Source: Bacillota bacterium
Lineage (GTDB): Bacteria > Bacillota > Clostridia > Tissierellales > Sedimentibacteraceae
DNA: 64,000 nt
Assembly: GCA_023453025.1 (NCBI GenBank)
Contig: JAEXUD010000066.1
Span: forward strand, 1 to 64,000
Direction: 5' to 3'
This document shows, piece by piece, positions 50,456 through 59,759 of the stretch; positions within the stretch are counted from its first letter, which is position 1, and the number at the start of each line of letters is the position of its first letter. The notes beneath the pieces were generated by a model. The model made no database searches. It was not told where the DNA came from and saw nothing but the letters and a program-made list of their open reading frames with translations. Position numbers and translations under genes: made by a program.

Positions 50456-52534
50456 TCATAATTCTTCCGTTGCGGAAGCCTTGGTCTCTTTTATTTTAAA
50501 TTTATTTATCAATTCAAATAATCTTTGTGCATGAGCGGACATTTCCTTTCCGGAAGCAGAATTTTCCTCAGAAGCAGCGGCAATTGTCTGAACAGCACCT
50601 GAAAGCTGCTCCATGCCGCTGTTAATTTCCATAATAGCCTGCAGCTGCTCCTGGGATGCATCATTTATTTCCGTGTTGCTCTGCTTCACAAGAAGAACTT
50701 GACGGGACACTGAATTCAACGAATCAGCTGTTTGGTTCGCTAAGTTCAGACCGTTGTTAGCCGCCTCGACAGAGGTATGAATAAGTCCCGTTGTCTGGCG
50801 TGCCGCCTCGGCACTTCTTGCCGCCAAACTACGCACTTCGTCTGCAACCACAGCAAAGCCCTTCCCGGCGGTTCCTGCTCTTGCTGCTTCTACCGCCGCA
50901 TTTAAAGCAAGAATATTAGTCTGAAATGAAATATCGTCTATCATCTTAATTATTGATGATATTTTATCAGATGATTTGCTTATTTCATCTACTGCAAGCA
51001 AAAGCTGCTCCATATAATGATTGCTTTTCTTCAGCTCATCATCTGCCGTATCAATATACTGCGTAGCAGATACAACATTTTGGGAATTTTTCTTTACATC
51101 CTCATAAACTTTTGCGATGGTTGAAGACAATTCCTCCATAGCCGCAGCCTGTTCCGTAGCAGTGGATGCCAATGTTTGCGCTCCGTCTGCAACCTGGTCG
51201 GCATTGTCCGAAACCTGAGATGCCACAGCCCCGATCTCTGAAAATGTCGAATTAAGTGATTCTCTGATCAGCATAAGGGATGATTTGATATCCGCAAAGT
51301 CACCCGCATACTCTCTGTGAATATCTTGTGTGAGGTCTCCTTCGGAAATTGCTCCCAATATATTAGAAATTTCTGCGATATATCCATTGAGCACTATTGC
51401 AGTCTTGTTAAAAATATGGGAAAGCTGACCTAATTCATCTTCTGATTTTACATCTACTTCCGAGCTTAGAACACCATTTTGTATATCCTGTGCCATGGTA
51501 ACTAATCCTGATGCAGGATTTAGGGATTTTTTCAGATACACTGTAGAAATTACAATCAGAAGAATTGCTCCTGCAACAGCTATTACTAAAATAGTAAAAA
51601 CAATATTCCAAATAGGTCTCATTACTTCCGTGCCGGAAACAACAAAAGCACTGGACCAGGGTTTTTCAATCTCATTAATATACAGCGGAACATGCACCGT
51701 CTTGGATTTTCCTCCATATATCTGATTGATACCATCAAATGAAGCCCTATCACCATTCAGAGCAGCATCAAAAGCACGATCAGTACTTCCCAGTGATTCA
51801 TACTGTATACCGAATTTACTTTTATCCTCCGAATGGACAACATAGTTTCCATTATCCGTCAGAATGTAGCTGTATGCAGTTTGATATCCGCCTTTATTAT
51901 AAGCTAAATCCAATATGGTATCCACGGCCACATCGCAATTAACCACACCGACAAAATTACCTCGTTCATCGGTTAAAGGTGTACTGATTGAAATCAGCCA
52001 TATTTCTTCCCCGTTAGTCAATGTCCATGAATACGGCTCCGTTACCTCCGAATTCATAGATGCTTTTGTATCAGCATAAAACTCCCCATCCTTGTAGTCG
52101 TCATATCCATAATTTTCGTATATAATATTCCCCTCTTCGTTTCTATATGCATAAAACGAATATCCATCCGGTGTATCATCAAAATATGTATTAGGTTCCA
52201 CCGCCAAATATACACCAAAAATATGTCTGTCTGAAAGGGATTTTGTAAATAGATTTTTTGTCAGCAGTTTTGACTCATCAGAAGAAAGATATCCATATGA
52301 CATCACCGCCTTGCCCAAAGTAGCAGCTGTCTGCTCAAGTGTATTTAGATATTCCCCGGCCACTTTAGCATTTTGTTCAGCAAGCAAATCAATTTTTTCT
52401 TCGGTAATTCTTTCCATTGTTATCGTCATCATAATGCCTACAGATACGGTAATAGTAGCGATAATAATAATAATTGCCGTTAAATTTACAATTCCAATTT
52501 TAAATACAAGACTTCTAGAGCTATGTTTTTTCAT
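50456..52534 (-). CDS. Methyl-accepting chemotaxis protein with dCache sensor
   Basis: A 692-residue chemoreceptor. Helix 1 (about 10-33) and helix 2 (about 305-328) enclose a large extracytoplasmic dCache-type domain containing GVYLAVEPNTYFDDTPDGYSFYAYR, WLISISTPLTDERGNFVGVVNCDVAVD and TAYSYILTDNGNYVVHS. HAMP follows, then the signalling hairpin with tip DDISFQTNILALNAAVEAARAGTAGKGFAVVADEVRSLAARSAEAARQTT. It reports on a small extracellular ligand to CheA. No CheA, CheW or flagellar gene is in the window. Confidence 0.92.
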   Translation of the reverse strand: MKKHSSRSLVFKIGIVNLTAIIIIIATITVSVGIMMTITMERITEEKIDLLAEQNAKVAGEYLNTLEQTAATLGKAVMSYGYLSSDESKLLTKNLFTKSLSDRHIFGVYLAVEPNTYFDDTPDGYSFYAYRNEEGNIIYENYGYDDYKDGEFYADTKASMNSEVTEPYSWTLTNGEEIWLISISTPLTDERGNFVGVVNCDVAVDTILDLAYNKGGYQTAYSYILTDNGNYVVHSEDKSKFGIQYESLGSTDRAFDAALNGDRASFDGINQIYGGKSKTVHVPLYINEIEKPWSSAFVVSGTEVMRPIWNIVFTILVIAVAGAILLIVISTVYLKKSLNPASGLVTMAQDIQNGVLSSEVDVKSEDELGQLSHIFNKTAIVLNGYIAEISNILGAISEGDLTQDIHREYAGDFADIKSSLMLIRESLNSTFSEIGAVASQVSDNADQVADGAQTLASTATEQAAAMEELSSTIAKVYEDVKKNSQNVVSATQYIDTADDELKKSNHYMEQLLLAVDEISKSSDKISSIIKMIDDISFQTNILALNAAVEAARAGTAGKGFAVVADEVRSLAARSAEAARQTTGLIHTSVEAANNGLNLANQTADSLNSVSRQVLLVKQSNTEINDASQEQLQAIMEINSGMEQLSGAVQTIAAASEENSASGKEMSAHAQRLFELINKFKIKETKASATEEL

Positions 52535-52721
52535 TATTGTTACCTCCTTATAATAACCCCTTACCCGATTATGAAGGCATATTAGCTCATAATTTAAATT
52601 ATTTTAGGCATTCTATCACATTAATGCAATTAAAGTCCATTAAATATAAAAAAAATTTTAAAAATTTTTGTAAGGATAATGTAAATTCTTACGTAGGTCT
52701 CGGTCCAAGGATTTTCCTTTC

Positions 52722-52764
52722 AAAAAAAACACACCTCTGATAATTTTATAATATCAGGAGGTGC
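52722..52764 (-). terminator. Terminator after the YczE-like gene
   Basis: On the minus strand a CACCTCCTGATA/TATCAGAGGTG stem with one bulge is followed by eight T. It lies about 60 bases beyond the stop codon of the YczE-like gene. Confidence 0.7.
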
Positions 52765-52825
52765 CTATAAGCCGTGCGGTATATTTTGCGTTTATTGATT
52801 TCACTGAAAAAACAGTTAGTTGACT

Positions 52826-53518
52826 TTATGCAACTGTTTCATCTGAATTCAAATTTATAAATTCACCTTTATCAAACCAATCTAGTAGAGGCTGGTTGTA
52901 CTTTCTCATTAAAATCCCAACAACTTTACCAACGAATATAGCTGCAAGTACAGTACCCTCTCGTACTGTCTGAATTTTGCCTAAGAATATAATAGAAAGT
53001 AATGTTGATATAAAAACCATGATACTATCAACCATAGTCTTTGAATCACCGAACTTAATTTTATCATTGCTGGCTTGCACGATAGCCGCCGATAAACCTT
53101 CTGCTGGCAATGGCATTATGTTTGACATAAGAAATAATGATGCTCCAACACCTATAACTATAATGCTTATAAATAAATATATTAGTCGAAATACGTAGTT
53201 TGAAGGTGCAGGTAACCAAAACAATAAATAATTAGTGCTTGTGTATGTGATTAAAGTTCCTAGAATAAAAGTAGAAACAATTTGTAATAAGTTTCTAATT
53301 TTATAATTTTTCCTTAAAATGATCATTTGTAACAGAATCACAACTGAATAAACAAAATATGTAGCAATACCAAGCTCTATTCCCCATACTAATTCAAGAG
53401 AGTATGGAATTGAACTAACAGGAGAAATCCCAAGACCTGATTGTTTCGATATATTAATACCCATTGCCAGTATAAAAAATCCTAATAAATAAGTAAAAAT
53501 CCTTTTTATATTTTTCAT
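52826..53518 (-). CDS. YczE/YitT-like integral membrane protein
   Basis: A 230-residue protein with six to seven predicted helices. The start FTYLLGFFILAMGINISKQSGLGISPVSSIPYSLELVWGIELG is the hallmark of the YczE/DUF6198 group, and LPAEGLSAAIVQASNDKIKFGDSKTMVDSIMVFIS is in the second half. Members have no firm function; B. subtilis YczE is needed for a nonribosomal product. It stands alone. Confidence 0.8.
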   Translation of the reverse strand: MKNIKRIFTYLLGFFILAMGINISKQSGLGISPVSSIPYSLELVWGIELGIATYFVYSVVILLQMIILRKNYKIRNLLQIVSTFILGTLITYTSTNYLLFWLPAPSNYVFRLIYLFISIIVIGVGASLFLMSNIMPLPAEGLSAAIVQASNDKIKFGDSKTMVDSIMVFISTLLSIIFLGKIQTVREGTVLAAIFVGKVVGILMRKYNQPLLDWFDKGEFINLNSDETVA

Positions 53519-53737
53519 ATAACCTCCATATTTCTTAACTAAATAAATAATTATATCTTAGTATGACACGTCTTAACGTTAAGTTGCTAGTCTCAATTGC
53601 TGTATTAACTTGAAGATTTTTACGTTTGTACTCAAAGATGTGACAGCAGTAATACGTCCCTACCGTTACACTTTCATTTTTAATTGTAAAAGATAATTAT
53701 AGCAAAAATGTTTACTTCATGATTTATATGTAACCAG

Positions 53738-54025
53738 CTAATATTCACAATCGAATGAAACTTTAGATATAAGATGATTATTTACTGTATTAACAAAAGA
53801 AATATGTAATTCATGATTTAAGTATGATTCTAAAGATTTTTCGTCACTAACCTTCATTTCTATCATTATATCCATATTTAAATCCCTATCTATACAATTA
53901 CTACATACTTTAACAACTTCAATATCATCTAACCTGCCAATTTTGCCAAACACTGACTTTGTATAAGCTAATATTTCGTCATTAAAATACCCTGGTTTAA
54001 ATTTTAGTAAAACATAATGTTTCAT
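53738..54025 (-). CDS. Dabb (dimeric alpha/beta barrel) family protein
   Basis: A 95-residue protein reading KHYVLLKFKPGYFNDEILAYTKSVFGKIGRLDDIEVVKVC, with MDIMIEMKVSDEKSLESYLNHELHISFVNTVNNHLISKVSFDCEY. The H-x-x-F/Y near the end and the overall length fit the stress-responsive Dabb fold. The family includes proteins of unknown reaction found in catabolic clusters. It is immediately left of, and divergent from, the sigma-54 catabolic operon, and could belong to it. Confidence 0.75.
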   Translation of the reverse strand: MKHYVLLKFKPGYFNDEILAYTKSVFGKIGRLDDIEVVKVCSNCIDRDLNMDIMIEMKVSDEKSLESYLNHELHISFVNTVNNHLISKVSFDCEY

Positions 54026-54129
54026 AAGCTGCTCCTATACATTTTATTTTGTCACTTAAATATTGCAATTTCCATGCCAATAATTAACTCAATAAAACCT
54101 ATTAAATAATATAATTAGCTAGTCCTTTA

Positions 54130-54143
54130 TTTCAATTATGAAA
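54130..54143. promoter_or_regulatory. Candidate activator site upstream of the ATPase-oxidoreductase operon
   Basis: TTTCAATTATGAAA differs at one position from TTTCATTTATGAAA found in front of the dehydratase operon (62428). It lies about 95 bases before the -24 element, a normal distance for a sigma-54 activator. Confidence 0.55.
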
Positions 54144-54147
54144 GTAT

Positions 54148-54170
54148 AATTTTATTTCTGAAATAAAATT
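54148..54170. promoter_or_regulatory. Perfect inverted repeat in the upstream activator region
   Basis: AATTTTATTTC and GAAATAAAATT form a perfect 11-bp inverted repeat around one T. It lies between the candidate activator site and the -24 element and shares the TTTC/GAAA core. Confidence 0.4.
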
Positions 54171-54237
54171 TAATGCTATTTGATGATTTTTATTGTAATT
54201 TCAGATGTTCAACTTTCTACTTTCAATTATTTAAAGT

Positions 54238-54252
54238 TGGCACGCTAATTGC
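54238..54252 (+). promoter_or_regulatory. Sigma-54 promoter of the ATPase-oxidoreductase operon
   Basis: TGGCAC, five bases, TTGC matches the -24/-12 consensus perfectly. The ATPase ATG is 48 bases downstream. It should need the activator encoded at 57794-59695. Confidence 0.85.
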
Positions 54253-54299
54253 AATATATAAGTCGTAAGTATAATCTCCTGTTTGGAAGAAGGTGAATT

Positions 54300-54989
54300 A
54301 TGGATTTTTTAAACCAGGACGTAAAAGAAAAAACTAATTTTATATTTGTTGGAGAAGCAGGAAGCGGCAAAAGTGAAATTGCTATAAATTTTGCTAAATA
54401 TCTCTCAAGTCTTGAAGATAAAGAATGTCATTTGTTTGATATGGACATGACCAAGACTTTATTTAGATCCAGAGATTTAAATATAGAAATAGAAAAAATG
54501 AAAATCAAGTTTCATTATGAAGAGCAGTTCATGGATGCACCAACTTTAGTAGGTGGTGTCAATCGATTCTTGAGAGATGATAATTCTTATGTAGTATTGG
54601 ATGTTGGCGGAGATTATATAGGCGCACGATCTATTGGAGGATTTGCTCCACAGCTTAATAAGGAAAATACTGTTGTATACTATATTTTGAATGCTTACCG
54701 TCCATGGTCTTATAGCATGGAGAACATTGATAAAACCCTTGGCCAAATCTTGGGAGTTTCACATATTCATTTGGACCGTCTGCGCTTTATAAGTAATCCT
54801 AATTTGGGGCAGTCAACAACAGTTTCAGATGTTATAAATGGTAATAAAAGAATATTAGAAATAACATCTTCCTATATTAAATTTGATTTCATGTGTGTAA
54901 AAGAAGAGCTGCATGAAGCGGTTCAAAAACAGGTAGAAATCCCTGTAATGCCAATTAAAATATATCTCACATATTCAGAGATAAGATAA
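54300..54989 (+). CDS. P-loop ATPase of unknown function in a 2-oxoacid oxidoreductase operon
   Basis: A 229-residue soluble protein with Walker A GEAGSGKSE (near residues 18-26), an acidic Walker-B-like stretch YVVLDVGGDYIGARSIGGFAP near 97-117 and DMDMTK near 45. It is not a deviant-Walker MinD protein, because the signature lysine before the loop is missing. It is the first gene of the sigma-54 operon, followed by ferredoxin and three oxidoreductase subunits. I do not recognise a named family. Its place suggests an accessory task such as metal-cluster delivery or gating of the enzyme; this is inference. Confidence 0.75.
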   Translation: MDFLNQDVKEKTNFIFVGEAGSGKSEIAINFAKYLSSLEDKECHLFDMDMTKTLFRSRDLNIEIEKMKIKFHYEEQFMDAPTLVGGVNRFLRDDNSYVVLDVGGDYIGARSIGGFAPQLNKENTVVYYILNAYRPWSYSMENIDKTLGQILGVSHIHLDRLRFISNPNLGQSTTVSDVINGNKRILEITSSYIKFDFMCVKEELHEAVQKQVEIPVMPIKIYLTYSEIR

Positions 54990-55035
54990 ATTAGTAAAAA
55001 TGAGAAATATGAAAATATAAAAAGGAGTGTATCAA

Positions 55036-55236
55036 ATGCCTAAAATGGAAGTTATTAAAGAACGTTGTAAAAGCTGCGGATATTGCGTCAAGGTATGTCC
55101 TAAAAAAGTAATAGCAGTGGGTAAAGATGTAAATTCTAAGGGTTACGAATATGTTCAGCCAGTGAATGATGATTGTATTGGATGCATGGCATGTGGGCGT
55201 ATTTGTCCAGATGGTGCAATTGAAGTTTATAAATAG
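55036..55236 (+). CDS. 2-oxoacid:ferredoxin oxidoreductase delta (ferredoxin) subunit
   Basis: A 66-residue ferredoxin with two 4Fe-4S motifs, CKSCGYCVKVCPK and CIGCMACGRICPD. The start is the ATG at 55036, because AAAGGAG lies eight bases upstream; an in-frame GTG at 55027 overlaps that site. It lies 12 bases before the alpha subunit gene and accepts electrons from the TPP enzyme. Confidence 0.9.
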   Translation: MPKMEVIKERCKSCGYCVKVCPKKVIAVGKDVNSKGYEYVQPVNDDCIGCMACGRICPDGAIEVYK

Positions 55237-55247
55237 GGAGGATTAAT

Positions 55248-56339
55248 ATGTCAAGACAATTTATGAAAGGCTGTGAAGCTATAGCTGAAGCAGCTGTAAG
55301 AGCTGGATGTAGATTTTTTGCAGGATATCCAATAACTCCTCAAAATGAAGTTCCAGAATATTTTGCAAGAAGAATGCCAGAAATTGGTGGTGTATTTGTA
55401 CAAGGGGAATCAGAGGTAGCTTCTATAAATATGGTTTATGGTGCTGCATCAATGGGAACTAGATCAATGACTTCATCCTCTAGCCCAGGAGTTGCATTAA
55501 AGAGTGAGGGTATTTCATATTGTGCATCTGCTAGAATACCTATGGTTTATGCTAATGTTTCAAGAGGAGGCCCGGGAGTAGGCTCTATTCAACCGGCACA
55601 GATGGATTATTTACAAGCTACAAAGGCATCTGGTAATGGTGGATTCCAAATGATGGTACTTGCTCCAGCTTCAGTTCAAGAGGTTGTAGATTTAACATAT
55701 GCTGCATTTGATTATGCAGATAGAGATAGAAATCCGGTTTGTTTGCTTGTTGATGGTGTAATCGGAACAATGATGGAACCGATTGAATTGCCTGAGTTCA
55801 AAAGCGATGAAGAAATAGCAGGGCTGAAGGAAGCAAAAAAATCCTGGACATGTGTAGGACATAAGTTGGATTATCCTAACCGCGCTTGGATTCAACCAGG
55901 ACAATGGAAAACATCTGAAATGCAAAAAGTAAATGAAGATGCTGCTGATTTATATAAATCATGGAGGAAAGATGTACAAGTTGAAGAATATTTAATAGAT
56001 GATGCAGAGATTGTAATAGCTGCATATGGAATTTCAGCAAGAACTGCAAAATCAGCTATTGAAATTTTACGTAAAGAAGGGATTAAAGTTGGAATGATTC
56101 GTCCGATTACACTTAATCCATTCCCCTACAAGAGTTTTGAAAACTTGGATTACTCAAGAGTTAAGGCTATTTTAGATGTTGAGATGTCAATCCCGGCACA
56201 ATTCATCAATGATGTTGCAGTTGGCGTAAAGAATAGATCTCCAATAGAATCTTGTCTTTGTTCAGGCGGAAATCTTATGAAACGCAGTTCAATTATTGAA
56301 TCTGTGAAGAAAATAGCTACAGAGTTAGGAGACAAGTAA
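55248..56339 (+). CDS. vorB: 2-oxoacid:ferredoxin oxidoreductase alpha subunit (VorB/KorA type)
   Basis: A 363-residue subunit beginning MKGCEAIAEAAVRAGCRFFAGYPITPQNEVPEY, closely matching VorB-type alpha subunits, with VQGESEVASINMVYGAASMGTRSMTSSSSPGVALKSEGI near residue 60 and GGPGVGSIQPAQMDY near 110. These belong to the pyrimidine-binding half of TPP-dependent 2-oxoacid oxidoreductases. The usual substrate is 2-ketoisovalerate or related oxo acids, producing acyl-CoA, CO2 and reduced ferredoxin. The true substrate here is uncertain because of the dehydratase and permease in the cluster. One-base overlap with the next gene. Confidence 0.9.
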   Translation: MSRQFMKGCEAIAEAAVRAGCRFFAGYPITPQNEVPEYFARRMPEIGGVFVQGESEVASINMVYGAASMGTRSMTSSSSPGVALKSEGISYCASARIPMVYANVSRGGPGVGSIQPAQMDYLQATKASGNGGFQMMVLAPASVQEVVDLTYAAFDYADRDRNPVCLLVDGVIGTMMEPIELPEFKSDEEIAGLKEAKKSWTCVGHKLDYPNRAWIQPGQWKTSEMQKVNEDAADLYKSWRKDVQVEEYLIDDAEIVIAAYGISARTAKSAIEILRKEGIKVGMIRPITLNPFPYKSFENLDYSRVKAILDVEMSIPAQFINDVAVGVKNRSPIESCLCSGGNLMKRSSIIESVKKIATELGDK

Positions 56340-57076
56340 TGGAAAAAATCTATTCTAGAACTAAAACAATACAAGAAGATAAAGTATCAGGATTTTGTCC
56401 TGGATGCTTCCATAGTACAATTATAAAGCTAATCGGTGAAGTATTAGACGAATTAAATATAGTTGATAGAACTGCATGTGTACTCGGAATTGGATGCTGT
56501 GGACTTCATATGGACTATATAGCTTATGATAACACAACAGCACCTCACGGACGTGCTACTGCAGTTGCAACAGGAATGAAGCGTGCCAACCCTGAAACAT
56601 TGGTATTCACTTATCAAGGAGACGGTGACTTTGCTTCTATAGGCCTTGGTGAATCTATATCAGCTGCAAATCGTGGTGAAAATATAACAGTAATTTTTGT
56701 TAACAATGGAACTTATGGAATGACAGGCGGTCAAATGGCTCCTACAACTTTGATAGGCATGAAAGCTTCTACAGCACCAAAGGGGCGTATTGCCGGAGAG
56801 CATGGTTATCCAATGCATATGTGTGAGATTTTAGACCAATTAACTGCACCTGCATATTTAGAGAGAACAAGCTGCAATACACCCGGTAATGTAATTAAAA
56901 CTAAAAAAGCAATAAAAAAGGCGTTCCAAAACCAATTGGATGGGAAAGGATTCTCAATGGTTGAAATTGTTTCTAACTGTCCAACAAACTGGGGATTAGA
57001 CCCACTTGCTTCTCTTGATTATATTGAAGAGAAAATGCTTGTTGAATATCCTTTGGGCGTAATCAGAGATAAATAG
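56339..57076 (+). CDS. 2-oxoacid:ferredoxin oxidoreductase beta (TPP-binding) subunit
   Basis: A 245-residue subunit with the TPP-binding signature GDGDFASIGLGESISAANRGENITVIFVNNGTYGMTGGQ (residues about 97-135), Mg being held by GDG and N-N. Cysteines near CPGCFHST and LGIGCCGLH suggest Fe-S ligands as in other beta subunits. It forms the active site with the alpha subunit. The ATG overlaps the previous stop by one base. Confidence 0.9.
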   Translation: MEKIYSRTKTIQEDKVSGFCPGCFHSTIIKLIGEVLDELNIVDRTACVLGIGCCGLHMDYIAYDNTTAPHGRATAVATGMKRANPETLVFTYQGDGDFASIGLGESISAANRGENITVIFVNNGTYGMTGGQMAPTTLIGMKASTAPKGRIAGEHGYPMHMCEILDQLTAPAYLERTSCNTPGNVIKTKKAIKKAFQNQLDGKGFSMVEIVSNCPTNWGLDPLASLDYIEEKMLVEYPLGVIRDK

Positions 57077-57089
57077 GAGGAGAAAAGAT

Positions 57090-57638
57090 ATGGAAACAAA
57101 TTTATGTGTAGCTGGTTTTGGTGGTCAGGGAGTTATGACAATAGGGAAGTTCTTAGCTTCTACAACTTGTGATTACACTGATAAAAATGTTACTTTTTTC
57201 CCTTCTTATGGTGCTGAACAAAGAGGCGGAACTGCTAACTGTTTTGTAGTAATTTCTGATGAAGAAATTGGTGCTCCATTAGGGGACGTTATGGATGATT
57301 TAATAGTTTTAAATGGTCCATCACTTGATAAATTTTTAAATACAGTAAAACCTGGCGGAAATTTATTTATAAATAGTTCCATAGTAACAGGTGATATTGC
57401 AAGAGATGATGTGAAAGTTATAAAGGCTCCAGTTACTGAAATTGCACTGGAATTAGGAAATCCTAAGGTCTTGAATGTAATTATGTTAGGAGTATATGTA
57501 GGATACACTGAAGTAGTTCCGCCAGAAGTTGTATGGGGAACTATTGAGAAAAAATTAGGCAGCAAGCCTAAACTACTTCCAATGAACAGAGAAGCTTTCG
57601 AAAAGGGCTTGAATATTGGAAGATGTGCCAGAAAGTAA
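57090..57638 (+). CDS. 2-oxoacid:ferredoxin oxidoreductase gamma subunit
   Basis: A 182-residue subunit starting LCVAGFGGQGVMTIGKFLASTTCD, with YGAEQRGGTANCFVVISDEEIGAPLGD, the hallmarks of the gamma domain of KOR/VOR/POR enzymes. It contributes to binding of coenzyme A. GGAGG lies before the ATG. Last gene of the five-gene operon, ended by a clear terminator. Confidence 0.9.
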   Translation: METNLCVAGFGGQGVMTIGKFLASTTCDYTDKNVTFFPSYGAEQRGGTANCFVVISDEEIGAPLGDVMDDLIVLNGPSLDKFLNTVKPGGNLFINSSIVTGDIARDDVKVIKAPVTEIALELGNPKVLNVIMLGVYVGYTEVVPPEVVWGTIEKKLGSKPKLLPMNREAFEKGLNIGRCARK

Positions 57639-57654
57639 CATATTTACTTGTTTT

Positions 57655-57688
57655 GAGGTTGAAATTTAAATAATTTCAACCTCTTTTT
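57655..57688 (+). terminator. Rho-independent terminator of the oxidoreductase operon
   Basis: GAGGTTGAAATT pairs perfectly with AATTTCAACCTC around TAAAT, followed by TTTTT. It is 17 bases after the gamma subunit stop. Confidence 0.88.
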
Positions 57689-57731
57689 ATTTACAAGCTA
57701 AATATTCAACCCCATATTTATAAAGTTAATC

Positions 57732-57760
57732 TTTAAAACGACAACATTAAATGTTATAAT
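57732..57760 (+). promoter_or_regulatory. Sigma-70 type promoter for the sigma-54 activator
   Basis: TTTAAA, 17 bases, TATAAT, 34 bases before the start codon. It suggests the activator is made constitutively while its targets use sigma-54. Confidence 0.45.
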
Positions 57761-57793
57761 ATTAATAAATAAGTTTGAAAGCAGATGATATAA

Positions 57794-59695
57794 ATGAATG
57801 ATTACTATGATAAACAATTTATAGCTGTTATTCCAGATAAAACAGAAGAAGAAAAAATAATTAATAACAAAGAAATAAGTCGTTATATTTATAAAACTAT
57901 TATTTCAAGACCAAACGAAGAATTAATATATGAAATAAATAAAATATTCGATAATGTCAATATTTCCGGAATAATCACAAGAGGAAGCTTGGCACATTTT
58001 TTATTTACAAAAAATATACCTGTTCCTATTTTTGACTTGAAATATGATTTTATTTCATTCTTGAAAAGCATTGAAGAATGCTCAAAAAAAGGATATAAAA
58101 GAATCTGCTTTTTTGAAATAGGCTACAGTAATTCTGAAATAAAAGCTAAAGATGTATCCTTACATACTTTTATGGGTGATTACGAGTTTTATTATTATAA
58201 AATGACTGATAAAAATGTGATTGAAACCATAATTTCAGACATGGCTAAAAACAAAACTGCAGAAGTAATAATCGGAGATGTTGAACCTACTCAAATTGCC
58301 AACAAATACAATATTCCTGTTATACATATAGCCGTTAATAGTAATTCCTGGGAAGAAACCATAAGCTTCGCAAGACATTCGACGGATATAGCAATGAAAG
58401 CAAAGTCAAAAAATAACTTTATTGAAATAATAACTAACATAATGTCTGAAGCAGTAATAATTGTTGATTCTGACGAAAATATAAAACGTTTTAACTTACA
58501 GGCTGAAAAATTATTTTTCAAAAATGAAACACCTACAAATATTTCAGAAGTATTTGATACATCTATTGAAAATTTGTTATCAGCTCCGGCAAATACGATA
58601 CTGAAAAATCAAAACAATAATTTTGTTGTTAATAACATACCAGTTATTATGGATGAAGAACAGCTTTATGCTATAATAATAAATAATGTAACTTATGTGG
58701 AAAACCTCGAATTATCCATACGAAAGCAAAACAAACAAAAAGGATTAACAGCTAAGACATATTTCAAGGATATAATTTATAAGGATTCAAAAACGAAAAA
58801 GATAGTCGAAGTTTCAAAAAAATATGCCAAGTCAAATGGTACAATAGTAATTTACGGTGAGTCCGGAACAGGAAAAGAAGTTTTTGCTTCAAGCATCCAT
58901 AATGAAAGCTTGCGATCATCTGGTCCGTTCGTAGCAATTAACTGTGCTTCATTCAATGAAAATTTAATTGAAAGCGAGTTGTTTGGGTATGAAAAGGGGG
59001 CTTTTACAGGCGCTTTAAACAGCGGTAAGAAAGGATTATTTGAAATTGCCCATAACGGCACCCTTTTTTTAGATGAAATCGGAGAATTACCCATAAACCT
59101 CCAAGCAAAACTATTAAGAGTACTTCAGGAAAAAGAAATTATGCGAATTGGGGGAGATAAAATAATTCCTGTTGATATAAGAGTTATTTCCGCTACAAAC
59201 AAAAATTTAAAAACTATGGTAAAAGACAATTTGTTTCGAGAAGATTTGTATTACAGACTGGCTTTGTTAGAAATTGAATTGCCTCCACTTAGAAAAAGGC
59301 AAAGTGATATTATACCATTATTTACTTCCTTTTTAACTAAAATTGCAGAACAAGAAAATAAATCTATATATTGGGACGATATATCAATATTTGACTCGCT
59401 ACTTTCTTACGATTGGCCAGGCAACATAAGAGAGCTAAGGAATTTTGCCGAAAGAGTAATTATATTAACAAGCAAAAATAAAATAACCAACAATTTTCTA
59501 AACGAAATGCTCAGTCAAAAATATGATATAGATAACATTCCCACCTATACTACAAATATTACGAATAATTTGAAGGAATTCGAAAGTAATTATATTGAGT
59601 TCCTACTAAATAAATTTGGCGAAGATAAGGACAAATTGTGTGAATATTTAAATATAAGTAAGACAACCTTATGGAGGAAGTTAAGCAAGGAGTAA
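57794..59695 (+). CDS. Sigma-54-dependent transcriptional activator with PrpR-type sensor
   Basis: A 633-residue activator. An N-terminal PrpR-type sensor (about 1-200) has GIITRGSLAHFLFTKNIPVPIFDL. A PAS-like linker (205-310) follows. The AAA domain has Walker A GESGTGKE near 355, the sigma-54 contact loop GAFTGA near 402, Walker B GTLFLDEIGE, and R-finger context FREDLYYRL. The Fis-type helix-turn-helix at the end is DKLCEYLNISKTTLWRKLSKE. It probably binds TTTCATTTATGAAA-like sites near 54130 and 62428 and activates both -24/-12 promoters. The effector is likely a 2-oxo or hydroxy acid. Confidence 0.9.
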   Translation: MNDYYDKQFIAVIPDKTEEEKIINNKEISRYIYKTIISRPNEELIYEINKIFDNVNISGIITRGSLAHFLFTKNIPVPIFDLKYDFISFLKSIEECSKKGYKRICFFEIGYSNSEIKAKDVSLHTFMGDYEFYYYKMTDKNVIETIISDMAKNKTAEVIIGDVEPTQIANKYNIPVIHIAVNSNSWEETISFARHSTDIAMKAKSKNNFIEIITNIMSEAVIIVDSDENIKRFNLQAEKLFFKNETPTNISEVFDTSIENLLSAPANTILKNQNNNFVVNNIPVIMDEEQLYAIIINNVTYVENLELSIRKQNKQKGLTAKTYFKDIIYKDSKTKKIVEVSKKYAKSNGTIVIYGESGTGKEVFASSIHNESLRSSGPFVAINCASFNENLIESELFGYEKGAFTGALNSGKKGLFEIAHNGTLFLDEIGELPINLQAKLLRVLQEKEIMRIGGDKIIPVDIRVISATNKNLKTMVKDNLFREDLYYRLALLEIELPPLRKRQSDIIPLFTSFLTKIAEQENKSIYWDDISIFDSLLSYDWPGNIRELRNFAERVIILTSKNKITNNFLNEMLSQKYDIDNIPTYTTNITNNLKEFESNYIEFLLNKFGEDKDKLCEYLNISKTTLWRKLSKE

Positions 59696-59696
59696 T

Positions 59697-59740
59697 AAAG
59701 AAACAGAGTATTATGCTTATTGCAAATACTCTGTTTCTTT
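59697..59740. terminator. Bidirectional terminator between activator and kdgT-type genes
   Basis: AAAGAAACAGAGTATT pairs perfectly with AATACTCTGTTTCTTT around 12 bases. It separates convergent genes. Confidence 0.85.
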
Positions 59741-59759
59741 ATTAATTAGGATTTTTAAG

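Noticed and set aside
53560..53600. TTAACGTTAA palindrome upstream of the YczE-like gene
   Set aside because: A 10-bp AT-rich palindrome is likely to occur by chance and no regulator gene is close.
55027..55035. GTG start for the ferredoxin subunit
   Set aside because: It overlaps the ribosome binding site; ATG at 55036 is well spaced.
57206..57565. 119-residue minus-strand open frame
   Set aside because: It is a shadow of the oxidoreductase gamma subunit gene.
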